Shown in pieces: positions 43,710 through 54,914 of a DNA stretch of 64,000 bases. Source of the DNA: Paraburkholderia phenazinium (GTDB lineage: Bacteria > Pseudomonadota > Gammaproteobacteria > Burkholderiales > Burkholderiaceae); assembly GCF_900141745.1 (NCBI RefSeq), contig NZ_FSRM01000001.1:1240001-1304000 (forward strand), given 5' to 3'. A program made the translations under genes and the position numbers. The first letter of the stretch is position 1; each line of letters begins with the position of its first letter. The notes below the pieces were generated by a model. It was given only the letters and a program-made list of their open reading frames with translations. It was not told where the DNA came from and searched no databases.

Positions 43710-44735
43710 TCAGCGTTGCGCGAGGAGCATGCCGCGCAGGTCGCCGAATACCTGTTCGGCGCTCAGTTGCCGCAGGCAGTTCAGATGACCGAGCGGACAC
43801 TCGCGCTCAAAACAGGGACTGCATTCGAGATGCAGCCATTGTACCTTCGCAAGCTCGGACAATGGCGGCGTGTGGCGCGGATCGGTCGAGCCGTAGACAG
43901 CCACGAGCGGCCGTCGCAGCGCCGCTGCCACGTGCATCAAACCGGAATCGTTGGTGACCACGGCGTTGGCGCGTGAGATCAGCGCGCACGCTTCGCCCAG
44001 CGCGGTTTGTCCGCACAGGTTGCGCACGTTGGGCGAGCGTTCCGCGATCGCCTGGGCGAGCGGCGCGTCTTTCGGCGAACCGAGCGCGATGATTTGCGTG
44101 TACGGGAAAGACTGGCCGACGATTTGCGCCAGTGCCGCGAAGTGTTCCGGCGGCCAGCGCTTGGCCGGACCGTATTCCGCGCCAGGGCAAAACACCAGCA
44201 GCGGCACCCGCGTATCCAGATTGAAGCGGGCCGACACGCGTGACGCCTCGTTCAGATCGGCGTCGAGCCGCGGCATCGGCAGGTCGTCTGGTACTTTGGC
44301 GTCCGGCTTATAGGCTAACGCCGCGTAGTGGCCGACCATCGGCGGACGCGCGTCCTTGCGCGGATTCGAATGGCGCACGTTGAGCAGGCCGTAGCGGCTC
44401 TCGCCGGTATAGCCGATGCGCAGCGGAATGCCCGCCATCCACGGAATCAACGCCGATTTGAGCGAATTCGGCAGCACGTAAGCCGCGTCATAACCGACAT
44501 CGCGCAGATCGCTGGACAGCTGCCAGCGCCGCAACATCTGCAGCTTGCCGTGCGCGAGATCGGTTGCATGGACGTCGCGGATCTCCGGCATGCGTTCGAG
44601 CACGGGCGCCACCCACGAGGGCGCAACCGCGTCGATCGCGAGGCGGGGATGCAGCTTCATGAGGCGCGAGAACAACGGCTGCGCCATCAATGCGTCACCG
44701 ATCCAGTTCGGTGCGATAACCAACGCGCGACGCAT
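43710..44735 (-). CDS. waaF: ADP-heptose:LPS heptosyltransferase II
   Basis: A 341-residue GT9-family glycosyltransferase adding the second heptose to the LPS inner core at the cytoplasmic face. Seen: RRALVIAPNWIGDALMAQPL, PNSLKSALIPWMAGIPLRIG, PGAEYGPAKRWPPEHFA, and NDSGLMHVAAALRRPLVAVYGSTD (split; Asp and His of the ADP-heptose site). It ends with the CSPCFERECPLGHLNCL Cys cluster common in WaaF. Start MRRALVIA; the Shine-Dalgarno is weak. Upstream genes are a zinc-finger protein and ilvE. Confidence 0.93.
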   Translation of the reverse strand: MRRALVIAPNWIGDALMAQPLFSRLMKLHPRLAIDAVAPSWVAPVLERMPEIRDVHATDLAHGKLQMLRRWQLSSDLRDVGYDAAYVLPNSLKSALIPWMAGIPLRIGYTGESRYGLLNVRHSNPRKDARPPMVGHYAALAYKPDAKVPDDLPMPRLDADLNEASRVSARFNLDTRVPLLVFCPGAEYGPAKRWPPEHFAALAQIVGQSFPYTQIIALGSPKDAPLAQAIAERSPNVRNLCGQTALGEACALISRANAVVTNDSGLMHVAAALRRPLVAVYGSTDPRHTPPLSELAKVQWLHLECSPCFERECPLGHLNCLRQLSAEQVFGDLRGMLLAQR

Positions 44736-44901
44736 CAGGGTGAGTTTCCGGTGTCGAAAGAACGCGCCGCACGCATCGGCGCGCAGCGTTCTGGTTTTAG
44801 CAGGGAGGCGGCCGCATGCCTGCGCGCGGCGCCAGGATAAGTGGCTCCGCGCGCAGCATGCGGCCTGAGTGTGGTGGGCGCGCCCAGCCGGTGAGCGGCT
44901 T

Positions 44902-45096
44902 TCAGTGGCCTTTGACCACTTCGCCGTCACGCAGCTTGTAGCGCGTGCCGCAGTATGGGCAGCGCGCTTCGCCGTGCGTCACGTCGATAAACACGCGCGG
45001 ATGGGCGCTCCAGCGTGCCATCGACGGGTTCGGACAGTAGGCGGGCAGGTCTTTTGCCGTCAGTTCGACCAGCGGCATTTCCTTGATTTCGCTCAT
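44902..45096 (-). CDS. CHCC zinc-finger domain protein
   Basis: A 64-residue protein of the zf-CHCC (NDUFS6-like) type. The zinc ligands appear to be Cys in AYCPNP, His in VTHGEARCPYCGTRY plus its two Cys. MSEIKEMPLVELTAKDLPAY is the family-like start, so ATG 45096 is preferred over an ATG 21 codons upstream. The bacterial role is unknown; the mitochondrial relative is a complex I accessory subunit. Located between ilvE and waaF. Confidence 0.9.
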   Translation of the reverse strand: MSEIKEMPLVELTAKDLPAYCPNPSMARWSAHPRVFIDVTHGEARCPYCGTRYKLRDGEVVKGH

Positions 45097-45165
45097 GGGG
45101 GCTTTCTCGATAGAGACAGGGCGCAGGCGCGCCGCAATGGCGGCCTGCGTTAATTTCATTCGGAC

Positions 45166-46086
45166 TTAGACCTTGCTCAGCCAGTGCGCGTACTTCTCGC
45201 TCTTGCCGTTGACAATGTCGAAGAAGCCGCTTTGCAGCTTTTCCGTGATCGGGCCGCGTGCGCCGGAGCCGATCGTGCGGTTGTCGAGTTCGCGGATCGG
45301 CGTGACTTCAGCGGCGGTGCCGGTGAAGAACGCTTCGTCGCAGGTATAGACCTCGTCGCGCGTGATGCGCTTTTCGATCACTTCGATGCCGGCATCTTTC
45401 GCCAGCGTGATGACCGTGTCGCGCGTGATGCCGTCCAGGCACGACGAGAGGTCCGGCGTGTACAGCTTGCCGTTGTTCACGAGGAAGAAGTTTTCGCCGG
45501 AGCCTTCCGACACATAGCCGTCCACGTCGAGCAGGAGCGCTTCGTCGTAGCCGTCGGCGGTGGCTTCCTGGTTGGCGAGGATCGAGTTCACATACCACCC
45601 CGAGGCCTTGGCGCGGACCATGGAAACGTTCACATGGTGACGCGTGAACGACGAAGTCTTCACGCGGATGCCCTTCGCCAGGCCGTCTTCGCCAAGATAG
45701 GCACCCCACGGCCAGGCGGCGATGGCCACGTGGATCGTGTTGCCCTTGGCCGACACACCTAGCTTTTCCGAGCCGACCCAGATGATCGGGCGCAGATAGC
45801 AGGATTCGAGCTTGTTCTCGCGCACCACTTCGCGTTGCGCTGCGGCGAGCGTTTCGTGGTCGAACGGCACGTCCATCTGGAAGATCTTGGCCGAATTCAG
45901 CAGACGCTTGGTGTGTTCCTGGAGACGGAAAATGGCTGTGCCGTTAGCGGTCTTGTAGGCGCGCACGCCTTCGAAAACCCCCATGCCGTAGTGCAGTGTA
46001 TGGGTGAGGACGTGGATCTTGGCGTCGCGCCAGTCGATGAGTTTGCCATCCATCCAGATCTTGCCGTCGCGGTCGGCCATTGACAT
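45166..46086 (-). CDS. ilvE: Branched-chain amino acid aminotransferase
   Basis: PLP-dependent fold-type IV transaminase, 306 residues, making Leu, Ile and Val from their keto acids with glutamate. The PLP Lys160 lies in MVRAKASGWYVN; GYVSEGSGENFFLV and the phosphate-binding FFTGTAAEVTPI follow. The N-terminus has LTHTLHYGMGVFEGVRAY. CTGGAGAATCGT precedes the ATG. Divergent 233 bp away is azlCD, a branched-chain amino acid exporter, a fitting functional neighbour. Confidence 0.97.
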   Translation of the reverse strand: MSMADRDGKIWMDGKLIDWRDAKIHVLTHTLHYGMGVFEGVRAYKTANGTAIFRLQEHTKRLLNSAKIFQMDVPFDHETLAAAQREVVRENKLESCYLRPIIWVGSEKLGVSAKGNTIHVAIAAWPWGAYLGEDGLAKGIRVKTSSFTRHHVNVSMVRAKASGWYVNSILANQEATADGYDEALLLDVDGYVSEGSGENFFLVNNGKLYTPDLSSCLDGITRDTVITLAKDAGIEVIEKRITRDEVYTCDEAFFTGTAAEVTPIRELDNRTIGSGARGPITEKLQSGFFDIVNGKSEKYAHWLSKV

Positions 46087-46209
46087 ACGATTCTCCAGCA
46101 GTGCGTTGTGAGGGGCGCGCCAGGCCGTACAGCGGTTCGGCAAGCGGCGAAGACCGTCATTTTAACGTCTTTTGCACACGGAACGGGCATTTGGCCGCAC
46201 CCAGGACGC

Positions 46210-46215
46210 TATAAT
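46210..46215 (+). promoter_or_regulatory. -10 element upstream of azlC
   Basis: A consensus TATAAT, 104 bp before the azlC start in the ilvE-azlC gap. A -35 hexamer at 17 bp spacing is not evident, so an activator may be needed. Confidence 0.4.
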
Positions 46216-46319
46216 CCGGCCTCACATATTACAAATCCGATTGCGCCAGCGGGTGCTGGTCGGCCCGGCGCCGACTCCATGCCGCCGCGGCGTCGTCCCG
46301 CGCCGAGGCGCCCCGTCCG

Positions 46320-47078
46320 ATGCTCGCCAGCCTGACCGATTTCCAGCGTCGTAGCTTTCGCGAAGGCGTGCGAGATTACTCACCCACGCTGATGGCGATC
46401 TTCTCGTGGGGGCTCGTCACGGGCATCGCGATGAGCAAATCGGCGCTCACGCTGCCGCAGTCGCTCACCATGTCGCTGCTCTGCTATGCTGGTTCGTCGC
46501 AACTGGCCGTGCTGCCGTTGCTCGCCGCCAAATTGCCGGTCTGGACCGTGCTGCTGACCGCCGCCATGGTGAATACGCGTTTTGTGATTTTCAGCGCAGG
46601 ACTCGCACCGCATTTCTCCTATCTGCCCATGTGGCGCCGGATCGTCCTCGGTTATTTCAACGGCGACGTCATCTATCTGCTGTTCCAGAAGAAAAGCTTT
46701 CAGACCGGTTACGTGCCGGGCAAGGAGCCGTACTATTGGGGCATGGCGAGCGCGAGCTGGTTGTCCTGGCAGGTCTCGTCGATCATCGGCATTCTGCTCG
46801 CCAGCCTGATTCCGGATAACTGGGGTCTCGCGCTCGCGGGCACGCTGGCGCTGATTCCCGTGATGGTGTCGGCCATCAACAGCCGTGCAACACTGGTTGC
46901 CGTGAGCGTGGCCGGCGTCGTGGCGCTGCTGGGCTTCGATCTGCCGTACCGGCTGGCCTTGCCGCTTGCGGTGATTGCGGCGATTGTCGCCGGCAGCGCG
47001 GCGGATCTGATGGTCGAGCGCGCCGACCTGCGCCGCATCCGCAACCGCGCCGGGGATTCCCCGGAGGGTTCGCCATGA
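46320..47078 (+). CDS. azlC: AzlC-family branched-chain amino acid exporter, large subunit
   Basis: A 252-residue membrane protein of the AzlC (BrnF/YgaZ) family that exports branched-chain amino acids together with the small AzlD subunit. Seen: SPTLMAIFSWGLVTGIAMSK, a SLLCYAGSSQLAVLPLL pore segment typical of AzlC, MVNTRFVIFSAGLAPHF. About eight helices. Its stop overlaps the azlD start (ATGA). No clear Shine-Dalgarno. Confidence 0.92.
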   Translation: MLASLTDFQRRSFREGVRDYSPTLMAIFSWGLVTGIAMSKSALTLPQSLTMSLLCYAGSSQLAVLPLLAAKLPVWTVLLTAAMVNTRFVIFSAGLAPHFSYLPMWRRIVLGYFNGDVIYLLFQKKSFQTGYVPGKEPYYWGMASASWLSWQVSSIIGILLASLIPDNWGLALAGTLALIPVMVSAINSRATLVAVSVAGVVALLGFDLPYRLALPLAVIAAIVAGSAADLMVERADLRRIRNRAGDSPEGSP

Positions 47079-47401
47079 CCAGCACGCAAATCTGGATCGC
47101 CATCTTCGGCATGATGTTCGTCACGACATTGACGCGCGCGCTGTTCCTGATCGGCGGCGAGCGCACGGTTTTGCCGGAGCGCCTGCGGCGTATGTTGCGC
47201 TACGCGCCGGCTGCGGCGCTCGCTGCGGTTGTGCTTCCCGACGTGCTGGTCACTCCTGACGGACTGTCATTCGGGCTCTCCAACCACGAGTTTTACGCGA
47301 CGCTCGCCGGGCTCGGCTGGTTCCTGTGGCGGCGCACGATGCTCGGCACGATTGTCGTCGGCATGCTGACTTTCACGATCCTCCGTCTTGTATTTCACTG
47401 A
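47075..47401 (+). CDS. azlD: AzlD-family small exporter subunit
   Basis: A 108-residue four-helix membrane protein of the AzlD (BrnE/YgaH) family, the obligatory partner of AzlC. FGMMFVTTLTRALFLIGGER and RLRRMLRYAPAAALAAVVLP are typical. The ATG overlaps the azlC TGA, giving coupled translation in equal amounts. Confidence 0.9.
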   Translation: MTSTQIWIAIFGMMFVTTLTRALFLIGGERTVLPERLRRMLRYAPAAALAAVVLPDVLVTPDGLSFGLSNHEFYATLAGLGWFLWRRTMLGTIVVGMLTFTILRLVFH

Positions 47402-47642
47402 CCTTGGTCTTGTTGTTGCGTTGCAGCATCCGGGCCTATCTCCCAAATACGGGACATTCGCTTCGGCACGGGGCATCGCGGGGTGGGGATCGGTTAAAAT
47501 GGTCGACTCCCGGATCACCGCGCGACGCTGCGGCAGATGCCGCCAGTGCCTGTTCGCAGAGCCACCCCTGCGGGGCTCGTGAGCGGAGGCTGTTCGCGCG
47601 CTGTCCGTCTCCGCCTTCCAATCAACTCGCAATCCAACGCTC

Positions 47643-48836
47643 ATGAACCAGGTACTGCGTCTCTCCGATCTGATCTCCGAAGGCAAGCTGTCCGGCAAAC
47701 GCGTGTTTATCCGTGCCGATCTGAACGTTCCGCAGGACGATCAAGGCAACATCACCGAAGACACCCGCATCCGCGCCTCCGCGCCGGCCATCAAGGCCGC
47801 GCTCGACGCCGGCGCCGCCGTGATGGTGACCTCGCATCTGGGCCGTCCTGTCGAGGGCGATTTCAAGCCGGAAGACTCGCTCGCGCCGGTCGCGAAGCGT
47901 CTGGCCGAATTGCTCGGCCGCGACGTGCCGGTGGTGGCGAACTGGGTCGAAAACGGCGTGAACGTCGCGCCAGGCCAGGTCGTGCTGCTGGAAAACTGCC
48001 GCGTCAACAAGGGCGAAAAGAAGGATTCCGACGAGCTCTCGCAAAAGATGGCGAAGCTCTGCGACATCTACGTCAACGACGCGTTCGGCACTGCGCACCG
48101 CGCCGAAGCGACTACGCACGGCATCGCGAAGTACGCGCCTGTGGCTTGCGCAGGTCCGCTGCTCGCGGCTGAACTCGAAGCGCTCGGCAAGGCGCTCGGC
48201 GCGCCGAAGCGTCCGCTGGTGGCGATTGTCGCCGGCTCGAAGGTGTCCACCAAGCTGACCATTCTGAAGTCGCTGGCCGAGAAGGTCGATCAGTTGATCG
48301 TGGGCGGCGGCATCGCCAATACATTCATGCTGGCCGCCGGCCTGAAGATCGGCAAGTCGCTCGCCGAAGCGGATCTGGTGAACGAAGCCAAAGCCATCAT
48401 CGACGCTGCGAAAGCACGCGGTGCCTCGGTGCCGATCCCGACTGACGTCGTCACGGCCAAGGAGTTCTCGCCAACCGCCAAGGCGGAAGTGAAGGCTGTA
48501 GCCGACGTGCAGGACGACGACCTGATTCTCGACATCGGACCGGAAACTGCCAAGGCGCTCGCCGCGCAACTGGAAAAAGCCGGCACGATTGTCTGGAACG
48601 GCCCGGTCGGTGTGTTCGAATTCGACCAGTTCGGCAACGGCACGAAGACGCTGGCGGATGCGATTGCCAAGTCGCCGGCGTTCTCGATTGCCGGTGGCGG
48701 CGACACGCTCGCGGCCATCGCCAAGTACGGCATCCACGACAAGGTCAGTTATATCTCGACGGGCGGCGGCGCGTTCCTCGAATTCCTCGAGGGCAAGAAG
48801 CTGCCGGCGGTCGAAGTCCTGGAATCGCGGGCTTAA
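47643..48836 (+). CDS. pgk: Phosphoglycerate kinase
   Basis: Phosphoglycerate kinase, 397 residues, interconverts 1,3-bisphosphoglycerate + ADP and 3-phosphoglycerate + ATP. Seen: [20 protein letters not shown], the basic substrate site [22 protein letters not shown] at the hinge, [17 protein letters not shown] and [13 protein letters not shown] for nucleotide binding. No evident Shine-Dalgarno. TAAAAT at 47495-47500 may be a -10. Followed by pyruvate kinase. Confidence 0.98.
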   Translation: MNQVLRLSDLISEGKLSGKRVFIRADLNVPQDDQGNITEDTRIRASAPAIKAALDAGAAVMVTSHLGRPVEGDFKPEDSLAPVAKRLAELLGRDVPVVANWVENGVNVAPGQVVLLENCRVNKGEKKDSDELSQKMAKLCDIYVNDAFGTAHRAEATTHGIAKYAPVACAGPLLAAELEALGKALGAPKRPLVAIVAGSKVSTKLTILKSLAEKVDQLIVGGGIANTFMLAAGLKIGKSLAEADLVNEAKAIIDAAKARGASVPIPTDVVTAKEFSPTAKAEVKAVADVQDDDLILDIGPETAKALAAQLEKAGTIVWNGPVGVFEFDQFGNGTKTLADAIAKSPAFSIAGGGDTLAAIAKYGIHDKVSYISTGGGAFLEFLEGKKLPAVEVLESRA

Positions 48837-49249
48837 TCAACGTGACGACACGTTCCCCATCGGCGAAAACTGCAAAGACGCGTGTGAAGTCGTCGGCCAG
48901 CAAGAACACAGGCTCCGTGGCCTCCACCAAGGTGAAGGCGGCAACGAAATCAGCAGCCACACAGGGCGCGGGGGCCGCACAGTCAATCGCAGCAGGGGAG
49001 CGTGCTCCAGCTTCCACCGCGACACCGCGGCACACTGTTTCCACAGTTTCACCCGCCGGTCATGCCGGCGGCGCAGTATCCGCCGTACCGCTGGCGTCCC
49101 GCACGCTGGTCTCGAACACCGCTTCATTCCACAAGAAAGCGACGCCGGTTTCAACCGGCGCGCAGCCCCAGGCAGCTTCCATCGGTGCGCAGCCTCCGCA
49201 CCCAACTCGCAGCGCTCTTTCCAGCGATCCCATCCAGACGAGGAGACTC
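48837..49249 (+). other. Open, in-frame low-complexity extension upstream of pyk
   Basis: From GTG 48842, five bases after the pgk stop, an open frame runs 408 nt without stop directly into pyruvate kinase. It encodes about 136 residues rich in Ala, Ser, Thr, Lys and Pro (KTAKTRVKSSASKN, later SIGAQPPHPTRSALSS). It could be an N-terminal extension of Pyk made from the GTG, or untranslated sequence, since a good ribosome site (GAGGAGACTC) precedes the normal Pyk ATG. No promoter or terminator seen. Confidence 0.5.
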
Positions 49250-50686
49250 ATGCATCGCGCCACCAAGATTGTCGCCACCATCGGCCCGGCTTCCAGTACG
49301 CCCGAAATCCTGTCGCAAATGATTAAGGCAGGGCTCGATGTGGTACGCCTCAACTTCTCGCACGGCACGGCCGACGACCACCGCCAGCGCGCCGAATACG
49401 TGCGCGAAGCGGCTCGTCAGGCGGGCCGCGAAGTTGCCATCATGGCCGACCTGCAAGGCCCGAAGATCCGGGTCGGCAGGTTTGAAAACGGCAAGACCAC
49501 GCTCGTCCCCGGCAACGCCTTTGTCCTCGATTCCGAATGCGAACTCGGTAACGACGACCGCGTCGGCCTCGACTACAAAGACCTGCCGCGCGACCTGAAA
49601 CCGGGCGACGTACTGTTGCTCAACGACGGCCTGATCGTGCTCGACGTTGTACGCGTGCTCGGCAGCGAGATTCACACCACCGTGAAGATCGGCGGTGAAC
49701 TGTCGAACAACAAGGGTATCAATCGCCAGGGCGGCGGCCTCACGGCGCCGGCGCTGACGGCCAAAGACATGGAAGACATCCGCACGGCGATGTCGCTCGG
49801 CGTGGATTACGTCGCGGTCTCGTTCCCGAAGAACGCTACCGACATGGAAATGGCCCGCCAGCTCGCGAACATCGCGGGCGCGCCCTACGGCATCAAGCCG
49901 AAGATGATCGCCAAGATCGAGCGCGCGGAAGCGATTCCGGCGCTGCAAGGCATCCTCGACGCTTCGGACGGCATCATGGTCGCGCGTGGAGACCTCGCCG
50001 TGGAAGTGGGCAATGCCGCGGTCCCGGCGCTGCAAAAGCGCATGATCCGCATGGCGCGCGAATCGAATAAGTTCGTGATCACCGCCACGCAGATGATGGA
50101 GTCGATGATCTACGCGCCGGTGCCGACCCGCGCCGAAGTATCGGACGTCGCCAATGCGGTGCTTGACGGCACGGACGCGGTGATGCTGTCGGCCGAATCC
50201 GCTGCCGGCAAGTACCCGGTGCAGACCATCGAAACGATGGCCGCGATCTGCGTCGAAGCGGAGAAGTCCGAACAGTCCGAGCTGGACAAGGATTTCCTCG
50301 ACCGCACCTTCACCCGCATCGACCAGTCCATCGCCATGGGCGCGCTGTTCACGGCGTTTCACCTCGGCGCCAAGGCGATTGTCGCGTTGACGGAGTCGGG
50401 CTCGACCGCACTGTGGATGTCGCGTCACTGGACGCACGTGCCGATTTTCGCGCTCACGCCGCGAGTGGGCAGCGAGCGCGCCATGGCGATCTACCGCAAC
50501 GTCACCTCGCTGCATCTCGACACCAGCAGCGATCGCGACACCGCGCTGCAGCAGGCGCTGGAGACGGTGGTAAGCAAGGGCTACGCATCGCGCGGCGACA
50601 TGGTCGTACTGACCGTGGGTGAGCCGATGGGTCAGGCCGGCGGAACGAACACACTGAAGATCGTGCGGGTGGGCGAACCGTACTGA
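49250..50686 (+). CDS. pyk: Pyruvate kinase
   Basis: Pyruvate kinase, 478 residues, makes pyruvate and ATP from phosphoenolpyruvate. Seen: MHRATKIVATIGPASSTPEI, VVRLNFSHG, the Mg/PEP site MIAKIERAEAI with the catalytic Lys, MVARGDLAVEVG, ITATQMMESMI and the C-terminal allosteric domain ending VLTVGEPMGQAGGTN. The start at 49250 has GAGGAGACTC and gives the family length. The frame is open 136 codons further upstream, so a longer form is possible. Confidence 0.97.
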   Translation: MHRATKIVATIGPASSTPEILSQMIKAGLDVVRLNFSHGTADDHRQRAEYVREAARQAGREVAIMADLQGPKIRVGRFENGKTTLVPGNAFVLDSECELGNDDRVGLDYKDLPRDLKPGDVLLLNDGLIVLDVVRVLGSEIHTTVKIGGELSNNKGINRQGGGLTAPALTAKDMEDIRTAMSLGVDYVAVSFPKNATDMEMARQLANIAGAPYGIKPKMIAKIERAEAIPALQGILDASDGIMVARGDLAVEVGNAAVPALQKRMIRMARESNKFVITATQMMESMIYAPVPTRAEVSDVANAVLDGTDAVMLSAESAAGKYPVQTIETMAAICVEAEKSEQSELDKDFLDRTFTRIDQSIAMGALFTAFHLGAKAIVALTESGSTALWMSRHWTHVPIFALTPRVGSERAMAIYRNVTSLHLDTSSDRDTALQQALETVVSKGYASRGDMVVLTVGEPMGQAGGTNTLKIVRVGEPY

Positions 50687-50758
50687 TCGGCTTCAAACTG
50701 CTCGAATCGGCACGGCGAAGCAGTCGCAGTACCCGCTAGAGGCGGCGCGCAGGTTTTT

Positions 50759-50801
50759 GGGGCAAGCCCTTTGGGCGAGCCCCGAGCCTTGCTGCGCAAG
50801 G
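50759..50801. repeat. Two stem-loops in the pyk-fba gap
   Basis: GGGGCAAGCCC-TTT-GGGCGAGCCCC (50759-50783; two mismatched bases inside) and CCTTGC-TGC-GCAAGG (50787-50801, perfect). No T-run follows the stems on the plus strand. They probably shape the pyk mRNA end or the fba leader; GATAAAAT at 50820-50827 may be the fba -10. Confidence 0.45.
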
Positions 50802-50881
50802 GTGTGCGATTTGCTTCGCGATAAAATTGGTAAAAATTAGATGCCGACGGCACAGGATTCGTTTCAACTTAGGAGTAGTGC

Positions 50882-51946
50882 ATGCCTCTCGTATCAATGC
50901 GTCAACTGCTGGACCATGCCGCCGAAAACGGCTATGGACTGCCGGCATTCAACGTAAACAATCTGGAGCAGGTGCAGGCCATCATGGCGGCGGCGGATCA
51001 GATCAACGCCCCGGTGATCATGCAGGCCTCGGCTGGCGCGCGGAAGTATGCCGGCGAACCGTTTCTGCGCCATCTGATCGAAGCGGCCATCGAGTCGTAT
51101 CCGCATATTCCGGTCGTGATGCACCAGGATCACGGGCAGTCGCCGGCAGTGTGCATGGCAGCAATTCGCAGCGGCTTTACCAGCGTGATGATGGACGGCT
51201 CGCTCGAAGCTGACGGCAAGACAGTCGCTTCGTATGAGTACAACGTGGATGTGTCGCGCAAGGTGGTGGAAGCGGCACACTCGATCGGCGTGACGGTGGA
51301 AGCGGAGCTCGGCGTGCTGGGTTCGCTGGAAACCATGAAGGGCGACAAGGAAGACGGTCACGGCGCGGAAGGCACGATGACGCGCGAGCAACTGCTGACG
51401 GACCCGGAGCAGGCCGCTGACTTCGTCAAGCTCACGCAATGCGACGCGCTGGCAATTGCCATCGGCACATCGCACGGTGCGTACAAGTTCAGCAAGAAGC
51501 CCACGGGCGACATTCTGTCCATTCAACGCATCAAGGAAATTCACCGGCGTGTTCCGAACACCCACCTGGTGATGCATGGTTCGTCGTCGGTGCCGCAGGA
51601 ATTGCTCGCGGAAATCCGCGAATTCGGCGGCGACATGAAGGAAACCTACGGCGTGCCGGTCGAAGAAATTCAGGAAGGTATCAAGCACGGCGTGCGCAAG
51701 GTTAATATCGATACTGACCTGCGTCTGGCAATCACCGGTGCGATCCGTCGCTACATGGCGGAGAATCCGGGCAAGTTCGACCCGCGCGATTACCTGAAGC
51801 CGGCGCGCGAAGCGGCGAAGAAGGTTTGCCTCGACCGTTTCGTCGCCTTTGGCGCCGAAGGGCAGGCTGGCAAGATCAAGCCGGTTTCGCTTGATAAAAT
51901 TGCGGAGAAGTACAAGTCGGGCGGCCTCGCACAGGTCGTCCACTAA
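50882..51946 (+). CDS. fba: Class II fructose-bisphosphate aldolase
   Basis: Zn-dependent aldolase, 354 residues, cleaves or forms fructose-1,6-bisphosphate in glycolysis, gluconeogenesis and the Calvin cycle. Zinc ligands: His in [11 protein letters not shown], Glu in [11 protein letters not shown], His in [13 protein letters not shown] and in [25 protein letters not shown] is the substrate phosphate loop. AGGAGTAGTGC precedes the ATG. The CbbA/Fba subtype is the form common in beta-proteobacteria. Confidence 0.97.
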   Translation: MPLVSMRQLLDHAAENGYGLPAFNVNNLEQVQAIMAAADQINAPVIMQASAGARKYAGEPFLRHLIEAAIESYPHIPVVMHQDHGQSPAVCMAAIRSGFTSVMMDGSLEADGKTVASYEYNVDVSRKVVEAAHSIGVTVEAELGVLGSLETMKGDKEDGHGAEGTMTREQLLTDPEQAADFVKLTQCDALAIAIGTSHGAYKFSKKPTGDILSIQRIKEIHRRVPNTHLVMHGSSSVPQELLAEIREFGGDMKETYGVPVEEIQEGIKHGVRKVNIDTDLRLAITGAIRRYMAENPGKFDPRDYLKPAREAAKKVCLDRFVAFGAEGQAGKIKPVSLDKIAEKYKSGGLAQVVH

Positions 51947-52078
51947 GCTGGCAGTACAGCATGGGCCTGGCCATCCGGCCAGGTTGCGGTCCGCCTCGCC
52001 GTTCCCGCATCATAGGGGGAACGGCGTTTCCCTTTTGTTCCGGTCTCATTTTTGCCTCACTTTTAGCGAACTACGACG

Positions 52079-52969
52079 ATGTCTACCCTCTACGAATCCA
52101 CGCTCCGCTCGCTGCCGCTGCTCGGCCGCGGCAAGGTCCGCGACAACTATGCGGTGGGCAACGACCAGTTGCTGATCGTGACCACCGACCGTCTGTCGGC
52201 GTTTGACGTCATCATGGGCGAGCCGATTCCGAACAAGGGTCGCGTGCTGAACCAGATGGCCAACTTCTGGTTCGACAAGCTCAAGCACATCGTGCCGAAT
52301 CACCTCAGCGGCGTGGCGCCGGAGTCGGTGGTCGCGGCGGACGAAGCCGAACAGGTGAAGGGCCGCGCCGTGGTGGTGAAGCGCCTCGAGCCGATCCTCG
52401 TCGAAGCAGTGGTACGCGGCTATCTGGCCGGCAGCGGCTGGAAGGACTACCAGGCCACGGGTGCGGTATGCGGCGTCGAACTGCCGCCGGGTCTGCAAAA
52501 TGCGGAAAAGCTGCCTGAGCCGATCTTCACGCCGGCAGCCAAGGCCGAAATGGGCCACCACGACGAGAACATCACGTACAACGAGATGGAACGCCGCATC
52601 GGCACCGAACTGTCGGCCACGATCCGCGACATCTCGATCAAGCTATACAAGGAAGCGGCGGATTACGCGGCGACCCGCGGCATCATCATTGCCGACACGA
52701 AGTTCGAATTCGGTCTGGACAATCACGGCAAGCTGTATCTGATGGACGAAGCGCTGACCGCCGATTCGTCGCGCTTCTGGCCGGCGGACGAATACCAGGT
52801 GGGCACCAATCCGCCGTCGTTCGACAAGCAGTTCGTGCGCGACTGGCTGGAAACGCAGTCGTGGAAGAAAGAGCCGCCGGCGCCGAAGCTGCCGGACGAG
52901 GTCGTCGCGAAGACCGCCGCGAAGTACCAAGAAGCGCTCGAGCGCCTGACCGGGCAGACGCTCGCTTAA
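52079..52969 (+). CDS. purC: SAICAR synthetase
   Basis: Phosphoribosylaminoimidazole-succinocarboxamide synthase, 296 residues, couples CAIR with aspartate using ATP (purine step 8 counting AIR carboxylation). Seen: [64 protein letters not shown] and [13 protein letters not shown]. First of three consecutive pur genes. No clear Shine-Dalgarno before the ATG. The size is that of the longer yeast-like PurC group rather than the 237-residue E. coli form. Confidence 0.97.
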   Translation: MSTLYESTLRSLPLLGRGKVRDNYAVGNDQLLIVTTDRLSAFDVIMGEPIPNKGRVLNQMANFWFDKLKHIVPNHLSGVAPESVVAADEAEQVKGRAVVVKRLEPILVEAVVRGYLAGSGWKDYQATGAVCGVELPPGLQNAEKLPEPIFTPAAKAEMGHHDENITYNEMERRIGTELSATIRDISIKLYKEAADYAATRGIIIADTKFEFGLDNHGKLYLMDEALTADSSRFWPADEYQVGTNPPSFDKQFVRDWLETQSWKKEPPAPKLPDEVVAKTAAKYQEALERLTGQTLA

Positions 52970-53009
52970 CGCCGCGCCTGCAGCCAAGGAAGATGAGGAA
53001 GTTTTACAG

Positions 53010-53546
53010 ATGAGCCAAGTCCAGACTGCCCAGGCAACACAAACTGCCCATACGCATGCTGCGCCGCTCGTCGGCGTGCTGATGGGGTCCAGTTCCGACT
53101 GGGAAATCATGAAGCACGCCGTTGCGATCCTGCAGGAATTCGGCGTACCGTACGAAGCAAAGGTCGTGTCTGCGCACCGCATGCCCGACGAGATGTTCGA
53201 CTATGCAGAAAAGGCGCGCGAGCGCGGCCTGCGCGCAATCATCGCGGGCGCTGGCGGCGCCGCGCATCTGCCCGGCATGCTGGCCGCCAAGACGACGGTG
53301 CCGGTGCTTGGCGTGCCGGTGGCGAGCAAGTACCTGAAGGGCGTCGATTCGCTGCATTCGATCGTGCAGATGCCTAAGGGCGTGCCGGTTGCGACGTTTG
53401 CGATTGGCGAAGCAGGCGCGGCGAATGCTGCGTTGTTCGCGGTGTCGATTCTGAGCGGCACGTCGACCGAATACGCGAACGCGCTGGCCGCGTTCCGTGT
53501 GCGCCAGAACGAAGCCGCGCACGCGATGGTGTTGCCCGCGCTGTAA
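53010..53546 (+). CDS. purE: N5-carboxyaminoimidazole ribonucleotide mutase
   Basis: PurE, 178 residues (class I), rearranges N5-CAIR to CAIR. Seen: [50 protein letters not shown] and [20 protein letters not shown]. The first 17 residues are a non-conserved, Ala/Gln/Thr-rich leader. It lies 40 bp after purC and works with PurK encoded next; substrate channelling between them is assumed from the family. Confidence 0.97.
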   Translation: MSQVQTAQATQTAHTHAAPLVGVLMGSSSDWEIMKHAVAILQEFGVPYEAKVVSAHRMPDEMFDYAEKARERGLRAIIAGAGGAAHLPGMLAAKTTVPVLGVPVASKYLKGVDSLHSIVQMPKGVPVATFAIGEAGAANAALFAVSILSGTSTEYANALAAFRVRQNEAAHAMVLPAL

Positions 53547-53693
53547 GCGCGGTTTGATGCGCCGAAGTTTGCCCGCGAAGTCCGCCTGTTAAGTTTGCAC
53601 AATGAACTGGCCCGATTGATTCGACTGATCCGATCGGCCTGATGTCCATTGCCTGACCCCGGTGCGGCGCACATTCATGTGCGCCAGCCGTGA

Positions 53694-54902
<1,209 letters not shown>

Positions 54903-54914
54903 CGCGCTCGGATC

